This document shows positions 7,634 through 12,428 of a DNA stretch of 12,428 nucleotides, piece after piece. Made by a program: the position numbers and the translations under genes. The stretch is taken from assembly GCA_964395545.1 (NCBI GenBank), contig CAYNAW010000040.1:1-12428 (forward strand), written 5' to 3'. Source of the DNA: CAYGVX01 sp964395545. Its GTDB lineage: Archaea > Thermoproteota > Bathyarchaeia > Bathyarchaeales > SOJC01. Positions within the stretch are counted from its first letter, which is position 1. The number at the start of each line of letters is the position of its first letter. A model generated the notes under the pieces. That model had not been told where the DNA came from and made no database searches. It worked only from the letters and a program-made list of their open reading frames with translations.

Positions 7634-8065
7634 CTACGGCGTTATCTTGTACGACTGCTTAATCACGGTCTCAAGTATCTTGTGGTGTTTCTTCTCGTCG
7701 CTTGCGATATGCTCCAACAGCAGCTTTATGCCCGCATCCTTAGTAAGCTTGATCTCTTTCTCTATGTGTGCAAGCATCACCGTCTCGGTCTTGATGTGGT
7801 TCGCCAAATTCTTCTTCACAACCAGCTTGTCCACGTAGCTGTCCTGCAAGGTATCCCACAATGGCTTCGCACCCTTCTGGCTGATGACTTTCAGTATTCC
7901 TTCCAAGATGAGCGCATGCTTCTCAGAGTCCTTCTGCGTCTCCAAGAGCAGCAGCCTAGCAGCCACGTTGCTCACGTCCTTTATTTCCCTCTCAACAGCC
8001 GTGACGAAGCTCTTCTCCACCTTAATCTGCTCCTTAACCAGGTCTTCAAGCGTTTTTTGCGACAT
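7634..8065 (-). CDS. Small ferritin-like / rubrerythrin-related helical-bundle protein
   Basis: The 143-residue protein is almost entirely helical and rich in E, K, L, I and H, with a two-fold pattern typical of the ferritin-like four-helix bundle. E17 and E94 (in HIKTE) sit where bundle carboxylates would be. Helix B has D46-S-E-K-H50 and helix D has D123-E124-K-K-H127-H128. The second contains the classic E-x-x-H; the first does not quite, having D-x-x-K-H instead. It may bind two metals with altered ligands or may have lost the centre. There is no rubredoxin domain and no signal peptide. A role in iron or peroxide handling would suit the rubrerythrin further along, but this is inference. 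The ATG at 8065 follows a weak Shine-Dalgarno-like AAGGTTGA. Confidence 0.6.
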   Translation of the reverse strand: MSQKTLEDLVKEQIKVEKSFVTAVEREIKDVSNVAARLLLLETQKDSEKHALILEGILKVISQKGAKPLWDTLQDSYVDKLVVKKNLANHIKTETVMLAHIEKEIKLTKDAGIKLLLEHIASDEKKHHKILETVIKQSYKITP

Positions 8066-8104
8066 TTCGTCAACCTTCTTTTCTGCTACTTCAACTCTTT
8101 CAGA

Positions 8105-8119
8105 CTATTAAAGCTTTAA
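8105..8119 (-). promoter_or_regulatory. TATA region of the ferritin-like gene with a 12-bp perfect palindrome
   Basis: TTAAAGCTTTAA (8108-8119) is a perfect palindrome. On the minus strand it runs into CTTTAATAG, a good archaeal TATA box, placing transcription start near 8083 and giving a short leader to the ATG at 8065. The symmetry could be an operator for the divergent winged-helix regulator, or may simply come from overlapping TATA-like sequences. Confidence 0.45.
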
Positions 8120-8150
8120 CAACCCACGGTTTCGCCCCGACCCATCTGAA

Positions 8151-8160
8151 TCTTATAGAA
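8151..8160 (+). promoter_or_regulatory. Candidate TATA box for the winged-helix/DUF5752-like gene
   Basis: TCTTATAGAA resembles an archaeal TATA box and would start transcription near 8182, about 29 nt before the ATG at 8211. The sequence GTGGGAGT (8195-8202) lies 8 nt before that ATG and may serve as a weak ribosome-binding site. Confidence 0.45.
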
Positions 8161-8210
8161 AATCTGAAAAGGCGAGACACCCATAATAGGCAGCGTGGGA
8201 GTAACAGTCG

Positions 8211-8759
8211 ATGCGTCTTAACCCTATTAAACATAAGATCCTGGAAGAGATGGCCAAGGACGAAAAGGCTCGAACACCCAAAGACATAGCTAAATCGGTT
8301 GAGCTCAACTTCTCGTCATGCATGATGCACCTTCTCGGACTGAAGAAGGCCGGATACGTCTCCTCTCCAGACAAAGGACACTATCGGATAACCAGCCAAG
8401 GAAAAGAGATCCTCAAACCCGGAATCGGCCGAGAGGAAGCGCTCTTCCTCCTCAGCCCGGTAGCCCCTGAGAAAGCCTTCCACTTCTACAACGGAGTGCA
8501 CCAGCCGACACACATACGTGTTAACAGTCTCCGCGACCTCAACGAGAAATTGACGCATGTGGACATACGGTCAATCGAGTTTCACTTGTCCCGAAAAGAC
8601 TTTGAAGCGTGGGTCCGAAGCCTCGGTGATCATGATCTGGCGAGAACCCTTGGGGAAATTCGGGAGAAAGATGCTTCAGGGGAGAAGCTTCGCAGACTGG
8701 TTCATGAAGCAGTGCAAGCCCGCTGCAATGAACTCGTGGACCTGTCGAAGCCTTCCTGA
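8211..8759 (+). CDS. Winged-helix DNA-binding protein with a DUF5752-like C-terminal domain
   Basis: Residues 1-70 of this 182-residue protein form a winged helix. There is an N-terminal helix (KHKILEEMAK), then TPKDIAKSVELNFSSCMMHLLGLKKAGYV (22-50) as the helix-turn-helix, and the wing HYRITSQGKEIL. Residues 83-176 form a second domain: AFHFYNG, SLRDLNEKLTHVDIRSIEFHLSRKDFEAWV, LGDHDLARTLGEI and a closing helix with VQARCNEL. This resembles DUF5752, a domain also seen near or fused to archaeal trehalose and glycogen enzymes. I recognise the pattern but cannot run a profile search. It probably senses something through the second domain and represses or activates nearby genes. Candidates are the divergent ferritin-like gene and the sugar genes around it. 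Its end converges on fbp with 16 bp between stop codons. Confidence 0.75.
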   Translation: MRLNPIKHKILEEMAKDEKARTPKDIAKSVELNFSSCMMHLLGLKKAGYVSSPDKGHYRITSQGKEILKPGIGREEALFLLSPVAPEKAFHFYNGVHQPTHIRVNSLRDLNEKLTHVDIRSIEFHLSRKDFEAWVRSLGDHDLARTLGEIREKDASGEKLRRLVHEAVQARCNELVDLSKPS

Positions 8760-8775
8760 GCGGCAAAGACCTCAA

Positions 8776-9891
8776 TCATGCCGGTTTGAATCGTTCTTTC
8801 AGCTTTTCCAGTATCTGGGGCAGCGTCGTGTATTCCATGGCTTCGGCACTCAGGCGTGCCGGTTCAAACTCTCCCATCCTGCGGAGTGTTCCAGCCAACT
8901 CTACGGCCTCGCGGCGTGCCATGTCGAAGGCCGGGTCGTCGAACAGGTCCTTCACCATGGGTAATTCGTCCTTGTCGCTTGCGATTCCTCCGTTGCATAC
9001 TTGAAAGCCGAGGGCAACCATTCGGGGTGGTCCGTCGAACGCCGTGCATTTGCTGTCCTTCAAGCCCACGGGCATTAGGGGTCCCCAGTGGCTGCCTCGC
9101 ATCCATCCTTCTACGAAGTAGGTGTGGAGGAATGGGGCGAGGAGTTCGCCCACGGCGGGCAGTCCATATTGTGCTCGCAGGATTGCGACGGGGTCATCTT
9201 TTCCGACGTACTTGCCCGCGATGAGGGAAAGCTTCGTCGTGCTTGTCGAGGCGCATGGAAGATCGTCTCGCGCTCGCCAGACGCGGGAGACCGTGTATTT
9301 CGTGCTCGAGCCGACCAGACCGAGGAGTTCGTAGGTTTCTTCGGGGCATTTGAGGACTACCGCGCGGTTTTCCTTCGAGTCCAAGACTTCGAATTTGAAG
9401 CCGCCGGCCATGTTGGAGTCGATTACGAGTCCAGCGGTGTTCATGGGGTCGGCGAAGATGCGGAAGATGGGATAGTTGAAGGAGCCTGCTGAGGTTTTGT
9501 CAGCCGCCAAGACGATGATTGGGTCTGAGTCTCGTTCCTCGATTTCCATCTCCGCCACGCCTGGTCCCATGCCGCGGACGTTGCCGCTGAAAGCCGTCTT
9601 AAGCAGGTCCTGCCCAGCGCCGTACAGCTTCAGGTCCTTCGCCTTCTCAGCGGCCTTCTGAAAGGTTTGAAACGCTAAGCCGTGTATCTCTTTGTTTTTC
9701 TCGCCTTTCTCGTGGACCATGAGGAGTTCTAGGTCGTCTCCCGCGTTGAACACGTAAAAACTGTTGAGAATTCCCTCTCTCTGCGCTTTTTCCAGTCTCT
9801 CTCTGCCTATCGCGAGCAGTGGCTCGGGGACTACGTGGTGTCCGACAAGAGAGCCGACATCACATTTGATGACTGACACTGTTGTTTTCAT
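8776..9891 (-). CDS. fbp: Fructose-1,6-bisphosphate aldolase/phosphatase (archaeal type V)
   Basis: This 371-residue bifunctional gluconeogenic enzyme joins dihydroxyacetone phosphate and glyceraldehyde-3-phosphate, then dephosphorylates the product to fructose-6-phosphate. Its key residues match the Sulfolobus and Thermoproteus enzymes with an offset of one. D11, H18, D52, D53, D131 and K132 serve the metal/phosphate site, Y90 and Q94 are conserved, and Y228 with the Schiff-base lysine K231 serves the aldolase step. Conserved blocks include SVGHH-like DVGSLVGHH (11-19), NAGDDLELLMVH, YGAGQDLLKTAFSGN, PIFRIFADPMNTAGL and MRGSHWGPLMPV. Length is normal. The ATG at 9891 has a perfect Shine-Dalgarno GGAGGT with 8 nt spacing. 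It indicates an organism that makes sugars from C2 or C3 units or amino acids, which suits the neighbouring glycosyltransferase and galT. Confidence 0.97.
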   Translation of the reverse strand: MKTTVSVIKCDVGSLVGHHVVPEPLLAIGRERLEKAQREGILNSFYVFNAGDDLELLMVHEKGEKNKEIHGLAFQTFQKAAEKAKDLKLYGAGQDLLKTAFSGNVRGMGPGVAEMEIEERDSDPIIVLAADKTSAGSFNYPIFRIFADPMNTAGLVIDSNMAGGFKFEVLDSKENRAVVLKCPEETYELLGLVGSSTKYTVSRVWRARDDLPCASTSTTKLSLIAGKYVGKDDPVAILRAQYGLPAVGELLAPFLHTYFVEGWMRGSHWGPLMPVGLKDSKCTAFDGPPRMVALGFQVCNGGIASDKDELPMVKDLFDDPAFDMARREAVELAGTLRRMGEFEPARLSAEAMEYTTLPQILEKLKERFKPA

Positions 9892-9899
9892 TATGCTTT

Positions 9900-9905
9900 A
9901 CCTCC
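9900..9905 (-). promoter_or_regulatory. Strong ribosome-binding site of fbp
   Basis: The minus strand reads GGAGGT, 8 nt before the fbp ATG. It is the best Shine-Dalgarno in the window and fixes the start. This also shows that leadered translation is used beside the leaderless genes. Confidence 0.8.
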
Positions 9906-9935
9906 ATCTCCAGAGCACCTACTGTGCATTCCCTT

Positions 9936-9945
9936 TCTTTAAAGA
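9936..9945. promoter_or_regulatory. 10-bp palindrome TCTTTAAAGA in the fbp / RHH-winged-helix intergenic region
   Basis: This perfect palindrome lies in the 125-bp divergent gap. On the minus strand CTTTAAAG is well placed as the TATA box of fbp (transcription start near 9915, leader about 24 nt). Its symmetry would also suit binding by a dimeric ribbon-helix-helix protein such as the one encoded next door, which would then act directly at the fbp TATA box. The operator idea is inference. Confidence 0.45.
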
Positions 9946-9956
9946 CTTTTCTGAAA

Positions 9957-10010
9957 CTTCATAAGCTCCAGAAGCCAAACATTCAGAGCGTACAGTCGTG
10001 GAACGTGAGG
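9957..10010 (+). promoter_or_regulatory. Promoter and ribosome-binding site of the RHH-winged-helix gene
   Basis: CTTCATAAGC (9957-9966) is a possible TATA box that would start transcription near 9988. GTGAGG at 10005-10010 lies 6 nt before the ATG at 10017 and selects that start over the ATG at 9882. The latter would add 45 residues with no family character that overlap the fbp start and promoter. Confidence 0.5.
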
Positions 10011-10016
10011 CAAGCT

Positions 10017-10517
10017 ATGGGGAAAACGGCAACAATCTCCGCGAAGATTCCTGAAGAAGTCTACCGAGAGTTCGCCTTGCGAGTGCCCGATGGCGCGAGG
10101 AGCGCGTTCATACGGGACGCCATCGTCGAGAAATTGCAGCATGTCCCGAGACCCGACAAGATCCTTGGACTGGAAAAACGCGTGACCGCGCTGGAGGGAG
10201 AGCTATCGGTGATTAAGAACTACCTTGCACAGCTGGAGTTGCTCACTTATGACAAGGGGAAAATCAATCCGTACGCCTTCTGCATCGACGAGATAGACCA
10301 TAAGATCATGGATTATCTTCTGCAACACAAGGGGGCCACGACCCCGGAATTGGCTGAGTACGTGAGAGCCAACCGATGGCTAGTCCTTAACAGGTTGCGA
10401 AAGATGCAAAGGTCCTCCAAGAAGCAGCTGGGAAAACCGATAATCAATTACCATGCGGGCGAGCGAGGCGGCAAGAAGAAAGCATGGTGGCTGAGTGAAG
10501 AACTGGCGCAGGCATAA
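10017..10517 (+). CDS. DNA-binding protein: N-terminal ribbon-helix-helix, coiled coil, C-terminal winged helix
   Basis: The 166-residue protein starts with KTATISAKIPEEVYREFALRV (3-23) and SAFIRDAIVEKL (29-40), the strand-helix-helix pattern of the Arc/CopG ribbon-helix-helix fold. A heptad-like helix follows (about 48-76, KILGLEKRVTALEGELSVIKNYL), probably a dimerising coiled coil. Residues 88-162 look like a winged helix: DEIDHKIMDYLLQHKGATTPELAEYVRANRWLVLNRLRKM, then a basic wing with PIINYHAGERGGKKKAWWLS. Two DNA-binding folds in one short chain suggest a dimer that touches two sites or bends DNA. The divergent fbp gene and the palindrome between them make it a candidate regulator of gluconeogenesis, including self-regulation. 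I do not recognise a named family. The domain calls rest on pattern only. Confidence 0.75.
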   Translation: MGKTATISAKIPEEVYREFALRVPDGARSAFIRDAIVEKLQHVPRPDKILGLEKRVTALEGELSVIKNYLAQLELLTYDKGKINPYAFCIDEIDHKIMDYLLQHKGATTPELAEYVRANRWLVLNRLRKMQRSSKKQLGKPIINYHAGERGGKKKAWWLSEELAQA

Positions 10518-10525
10518 CAACAACG

Positions 10526-10535
10526 CCTTTATTCC
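10526..10535 (+). promoter_or_regulatory. TATA box of the tRNA-Arg gene
   Basis: CCTTTATTCC lies about 30 nt before the 5' end of the tRNA, the correct distance for an archaeal promoter. Transcription would start near 10556, leaving a few leader bases for RNase P. Confidence 0.6.
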
Positions 10536-10561
10536 CACACAGCAACTCAGAAAAGACCAGG

Positions 10562-10662
10562 GGGCCTGTAGCCCAGTCCGGATTAAGGCACCGAACCACC
10601 CAAAGTGGTGTGCACGCCTCCGGAGCCGGAGACCTGGGGTTCAAATCCCCACAGGCCCGCCA
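10562..10662 (+). tRNA. tRNA-Arg(CCG) with a 22-nt intron in the anticodon stem and encoded CCA
   Basis: The acceptor stem GGGCCTG pairs fully with CAGGCCC (10652-10658), followed by discriminator G10659 and encoded CCA. U8 and A9, the D stem GCC/GGC, A14 and G18-G19 are in place. The T arm is TGGGG, TTCAAAT, CCCCA. The anticodon arm only forms after removal of 10594-10615: the stem CCG+GC then pairs with GCCGG (10625-10629) and the loop becomes CTCCGGA, with U33 and anticodon CCG. A20 (10582) is the usual arginine identity base. Without the intron the mature length is 79 nt including CCA. A plain reading of the gene without intron removal gives no acceptable anticodon arm, so simple searches may miss it or mis-assign it. 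Confidence 0.93.
10594..10615 (+). other. Non-canonical tRNA intron at position 29/30
   Basis: This 22-nt insert splits the 5' strand of the anticodon stem. It folds as a bulge-helix-bulge. The central 4-bp helix is GCAC (10588-10591) with GTGC (10610-10613). The bulges are C-G^A (10592-10594) and A-C^G (10614-10616), with the cuts falling exactly at the exon ends. The inner helix is ACCAC (10595-10599) with GTGGT (10605-10609), closed by loop CCAAA. The outer helix is weak: G10587-C10617, then an A-C mismatch. This relaxed motif is the kind cut by the broad-specificity archaeal splicing endonuclease of TACK archaea. Confidence 0.88.
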
Positions 10663-10801
10663 AACCAAGGACGGGTTCCTGCAGCTCAAAACGCGGTCAG
10701 CCGTGTCTGGCCTAACGCCCCGCGTCCGAGACAGCTCAGATTGCGCCCGCACCGCGTGGGCGAGTCAAACTGGACTCGAACGATGCCTCGGGCTTAGTGG
10801 A
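10663..10801. other. GC-rich intergenic stretch with extensive inverted repeats
   Basis: This 139-bp gap between the tRNA and the rubrerythrin stop codon has no supported gene. It can form several stems: ACGCGG (10691-10696) with CCGCGT (10720-10725), GTCCGAG (10724-10730) with CTCGGGC (10787-10793), CGCCC with GGGCG near 10744-10762, and CGAGTC (10761-10766) with GACTCG (10773-10778). There is no T-rich terminator for either neighbour. It may be a structured 3' region of the rubrerythrin mRNA, a small RNA, or a remnant of a tRNA-like element. Confidence 0.35.
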
Positions 10802-11374
10802 CTAGTAGTTTTCGGCGAACAACTCGTAATAGCTTTGAAGGTGTTTGCACGCAGGGCAGGTTGTCGGCGCTTCTTTCCCAGTGTGAACGTACCCGCAGTT
10901 CCTGCATTTCCATCGGACTTCAACGTCTCTTTTGAAAACTGCCCCATTCTTCACATTTTCAAGCAGCTTTCTGTATCGTCGCTCGTGCTGTTCCTCGACT
11001 TCTGCAATTTCTTTGAACGAGTCTGCCACTTCATCGAAATGCTCTGCTCGGGCCACGTTTTCAAAGGCGGGGTATAGCGTGCCCCACTCCATCTTTTCGC
11101 CGTCAGCCGCCGCCAAGAGATTCTCTGCCGTACCACTGATTTTTCCAGCGGGGTATCCTGCCTCGATCTCGACTTCTCCGCCTTCAAGATACTTGAAGAA
11201 AATCTCTGCATGCTCTTTTTCATTATCTGCAGTCTCGTGGAATATTGCTGCAATCTGCTCGAATCCTTCTTTTTTTGCCACACTGGCGAAAAATGTGTAC
11301 CTATTTCGCGCTTGACTCTCGCCCGCGAATGCTTTCAACAAGTTCTTCTCGGTTGCTGAACCTTTCAAACCCAT
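10802..11374 (-). CDS. rbr: Rubrerythrin
   Basis: The 190-residue protein has the classical two-domain layout: a di-iron four-helix bundle (about 1-145) and a C-terminal rubredoxin-like iron site. Di-iron ligands are visible as E19 (in AGESQARNRY), E52-x-x-H55 (NEKEH), E93 or E96 in the third helix and E127-x-x-H130 (VEEQH). The iron-sulfur-free FeCys4 site is C157-x-x-C160 and C173-x-x-C176. It reduces hydrogen peroxide in the cytoplasm of anaerobes using electrons from rubredoxin or a flavoprotein. The ATG at 11374 follows GTGAT with 5 nt spacing. The gene stands alone, with the structured gap downstream and a long non-coding gap upstream. Confidence 0.96.
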   Translation of the reverse strand: MGLKGSATEKNLLKAFAGESQARNRYTFFASVAKKEGFEQIAAIFHETADNEKEHAEIFFKYLEGGEVEIEAGYPAGKISGTAENLLAAADGEKMEWGTLYPAFENVARAEHFDEVADSFKEIAEVEEQHERRYRKLLENVKNGAVFKRDVEVRWKCRNCGYVHTGKEAPTTCPACKHLQSYYELFAENY

Positions 11375-11404
11375 CTGAAATCACGACAGTTCAAGAATTG
11401 CTGA

Positions 11405-11416
11405 GATAATTAAATC
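11405..11416 (-). promoter_or_regulatory. TATA box of rubrerythrin
   Basis: The minus strand reads GATTTAATTATC, which would start transcription near 11385, about 10 nt before the ATG. The box is nearly symmetric, so it could also direct a plus-strand transcript starting near 11437 into the gene-free region. Confidence 0.5.
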
Positions 11417-11659
11417 TTGCGTGTTGGAACAGCAAGTCGGGGGATTGAACTTTGATGTCACCATCCCTGCGTCCACGCGATGCACGAGTTCTCATCTAGC
11501 GGACTCTTGTTGAAGCGCGAGCGTACGTCTTGAGCCGTTTCCCGCAGACAATGATCGTCGGAAAGGTCGCGAGGCGCGCGCGGCGCGCGTATTGAGTCCG
11601 ATGCTGAAATACAGCATGGGATTTTTTTCTCCGTCAGAAATGGTGGGCCTTCACCCAGT
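11417..11659. other. 243-bp region without a supported gene
   Basis: No open frame here looks like a protein; the longest is a frame-shifted continuation of the macro-domain gene's DNA. The region holds a GC-alternating near-palindrome (GCGCGCGCGGCGCGCG, 11574-11589) and the plus-strand hairpin with seven T at 11601-11628. I found no tRNA, SRP RNA or RNase P RNA signature. A plus-strand small RNA from about 11437 to 11628 is possible. Confidence 0.4.
11601..11628 (+). terminator. Orphan hairpin plus T7 tract on the plus strand
   Basis: ATGCTG (11601-11606), loop AAATA and CAGCAT (11612-11617) make a perfect 6-bp hairpin, followed by GGGA and seven T (11622-11628). No plus-strand gene precedes it, and both flanking genes run on the minus strand, so it would end an unannotated or antisense transcript. 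Confidence 0.5.
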
Positions 11660-12244
11660 TCAGCTTGGTGCGTGCCGTTCCTTCGCTGTGAGGTGGGACA
11701 AGGTTTTTCTATGAATCTCAAGGTCGCGGTTGCTGTGAAGCACAAATCGAATCCTTTTGACGTACTGGAGTTTCGGCACGACCTCAATAATCGTTTTCAG
11801 CGCTACCTCCGCCGCTTCGCCAGTAGGGTAGCCGAATGCGCCGGTAGATATGGCGGGAAAGGCGATTGAATCTATCTTATGTCGTTCCGCAAGGTCTAAG
11901 GCGTTGCGGTAGCAATTGGCTAGCAGCTCATTTTCCGGCTTGTCCACGCCGTAGATGGGTCCTAAACAGTGCACGACGTAGCGATTGGGCAGCCTGTGTC
12001 CTCCCGTGATAACAGCTGTGCCGGGCTGAATCGGGGTTAACGGGCGGCATTCTTCTTCGAGTTCAGGACCGGCCGCGCGATGGATGGCGCCGGCTACTCC
12101 CCCGCCGCTTCTGAGCTGCGCGTTTGACGCGTTGACGATGGCAGCGACGTCCGGCTGTGACGCGATGTCCCCCGTAACGCACTCGAGCTTCACGCCGAAC
12201 AGGGTTGTCTCCCGACGAGAATTCCTCCCGTAGCGTTTCGCCAT
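11660..12244 (-). CDS. Macro-domain protein (ADP-ribose binding or hydrolysing)
   Basis: The protein has 194 residues from the ATG at 12244. It shows the macro fold motifs LECVTGDI, AIVNASNAQLRSGGGVAGAIHRAAG and AFPAISTGAFGYPTGEAAEVAL. Numbering from a GTG three codons upstream, N41, N44, the G50-G52 loop and the S136-T-G-A-F-G-Y-P phosphate loop are in place. Such proteins bind ADP-ribose and often remove it from proteins, nucleic acids or O-acetyl-ADP-ribose. The MacroD-type catalytic Asp after GGGV is Ala here, as in Af1521-like macro domains, so activity and class are uncertain. ATG 12244 is chosen because AGGTGGAG (12260-12253) lies 8 nt before it; the GTG at 12253 would overlap that site. 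No ADP-ribosyltransferase or toxin partner is visible in the window. Confidence 0.93.
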   Translation of the reverse strand: MAKRYGRNSRRETTLFGVKLECVTGDIASQPDVAAIVNASNAQLRSGGGVAGAIHRAAGPELEEECRPLTPIQPGTAVITGGHRLPNRYVVHCLGPIYGVDKPENELLANCYRNALDLAERHKIDSIAFPAISTGAFGYPTGEAAEVALKTIIEVVPKLQYVKRIRFVLHSNRDLEIHRKTLSHLTAKERHAPS

Positions 12245-12252
12245 ACCTCTCA

Positions 12253-12260
12253 CTCCACCT
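12253..12260 (-). promoter_or_regulatory. Ribosome-binding site deciding the macro-domain start
   Basis: The minus strand reads AGGTGGAG, ending 8 nt before ATG 12244. If translation began at the in-frame GTG (12253), this site would overlap the start codon, so the ATG is preferred. Confidence 0.65.
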
Positions 12261-12428
12261 GATGCTCCCCGTGCCTCTTCTAGAAAGAAGCGCCGCCATC
12301 TTCATAACGTTTACGACCGCGCCGCACGTGTGACCCTTTCACATAGCCAATCATGCAGCGGCCGCATCCTTGACCTATCCATGCGCGCGCACACCCAATG
12401 GTCGCTTCACCGTCGCCTGCGGCACAGC
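12261..12428. other. Right-edge stretch with no recognised gene
   Basis: This 168-bp end of the window holds the upstream region of the macro-domain gene and no clear feature. On the minus strand one frame is open from the window edge to a TAG at 12280 and contains several Cys (including CGRC), but it is too short to judge. A plus-strand frame is also open to the edge without a credible start. Confidence 0.3.

Noticed and set aside
9882..10016. N-terminal extension of the RHH-winged-helix protein from ATG 9882
   Set aside because: It would overlap the fbp start codon, its ribosome-binding site and the promoter region, and adds residues with no family character. ATG 10017 has a ribosome-binding site and begins the RHH fold directly.
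10724..10793. A second tRNA directly behind tRNA-Arg
   Set aside because: The 7-bp terminal stem and an AGCTCAGATTG segment look tRNA-like, but U8 and the TTCNANT loop are missing and the spacing between arms is wrong. The minus strand has a TTCGAGT motif but no matching stem.
11574..11589. GC-alternating palindrome as a replication origin or protein site
   Set aside because: There are no repeated origin boxes, AT-rich unwinding element or Orc1/Cdc6 gene nearby. I treat it only as a possible RNA stem.
11458..11787. 109-residue minus-strand frame spanning the gap and the end of the macro-domain gene
   Set aside because: It starts out of frame inside the macro-domain gene, has no ribosome-binding site and matches nothing recognisable.
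12280..12428. Possible 3' end of another minus-strand gene with several Cys
   Set aside because: Only about 49 codons are visible and open frames of this length are common in GC-rich DNA. No family was recognised.
1..12428. CRISPR arrays, insertion sequences, integrase or toxin-antitoxin pairs
   Set aside because: No regularly spaced repeats, transposase or integrase motifs, or paired small toxin and antitoxin frames were seen. The macro-domain gene has no visible ADP-ribosyltransferase partner.

Overview
The window looks like a piece of a mesophilic or moderately thermophilic archaeal chromosome, most likely from the TACK side (Bathyarchaeia-like). The lineage is an inference. It rests on an archaeal fructose-1,6-bisphosphate aldolase/phosphatase, TATA-box promoters with short or absent leaders, a stand-alone LigD-type 3'-phosphoesterase, a C25 (gingipain-type) secreted protease of the kind reported from sediment archaea, and a tRNA-Arg gene with an archaeal bulge-helix-bulge intron. 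There is no insertion sequence, integrase, CRISPR array or phage module. The region reads as ordinary chromosome with some accessory content.

Layout, left to right. (1) 74-535 (+): DNA-end-cleaning 3'-phosphoesterase. It converges on (2) 609-3800 (-): a 1063-residue secreted C25 cysteine protease with Ig-like, cohesin, CARDB-like and C-terminal dockerin modules. (3) 3779-4507 (-): a GNAT acetyltransferase whose end overlaps the protease start. It diverges from (4) 4562-5191 (+): an ICMT-family membrane methyltransferase, with one central TATA-like box between them. (5) 5194-6231 (-) galT and (6) 6242-7528 (-) a family 4 glycosyltransferase form a two-gene sugar-nucleotide operon. (7) 7634-8065 (-): a small ferritin-like helical-bundle protein, divergent from (8) 8211-8759 (+): a winged-helix regulator with a DUF5752-like C-terminus. 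(9) 8776-9891 (-): fbp, divergent from (10) 10017-10517 (+): a ribbon-helix-helix plus winged-helix DNA-binding protein. (11) 10562-10662 (+): tRNA-Arg(CCG) with a 22-nt intron inside the anticodon stem. (12) 10802-11374 (-): rubrerythrin. (13) 11660-12244 (-): a macro-domain protein.

How the parts fit together. The centre of the window is about making and storing hexose: the bifunctional aldolase/phosphatase makes fructose-6-phosphate, GalT handles UDP-hexose exchange, and the glycosyltransferase builds a glucan or glycan. Two DNA-binding proteins lie next to these genes and are plausible local regulators. The large protease could supply peptides and amino acids as the carbon source that feeds gluconeogenesis. 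Rubrerythrin and the ferritin-like protein fit an anaerobe that detoxifies peroxide. These functional links are inference from context.

Most notable items: the tRNA-Arg intron at position 29/30 with a well-formed BHB core; the coexistence of cohesin-like and dockerin modules in one protease; and a gene-free stretch (11417-11659) holding an orphan plus-strand hairpin followed by seven T, which suggests an unannotated small RNA. I did not find a clear undescribed multi-gene system.
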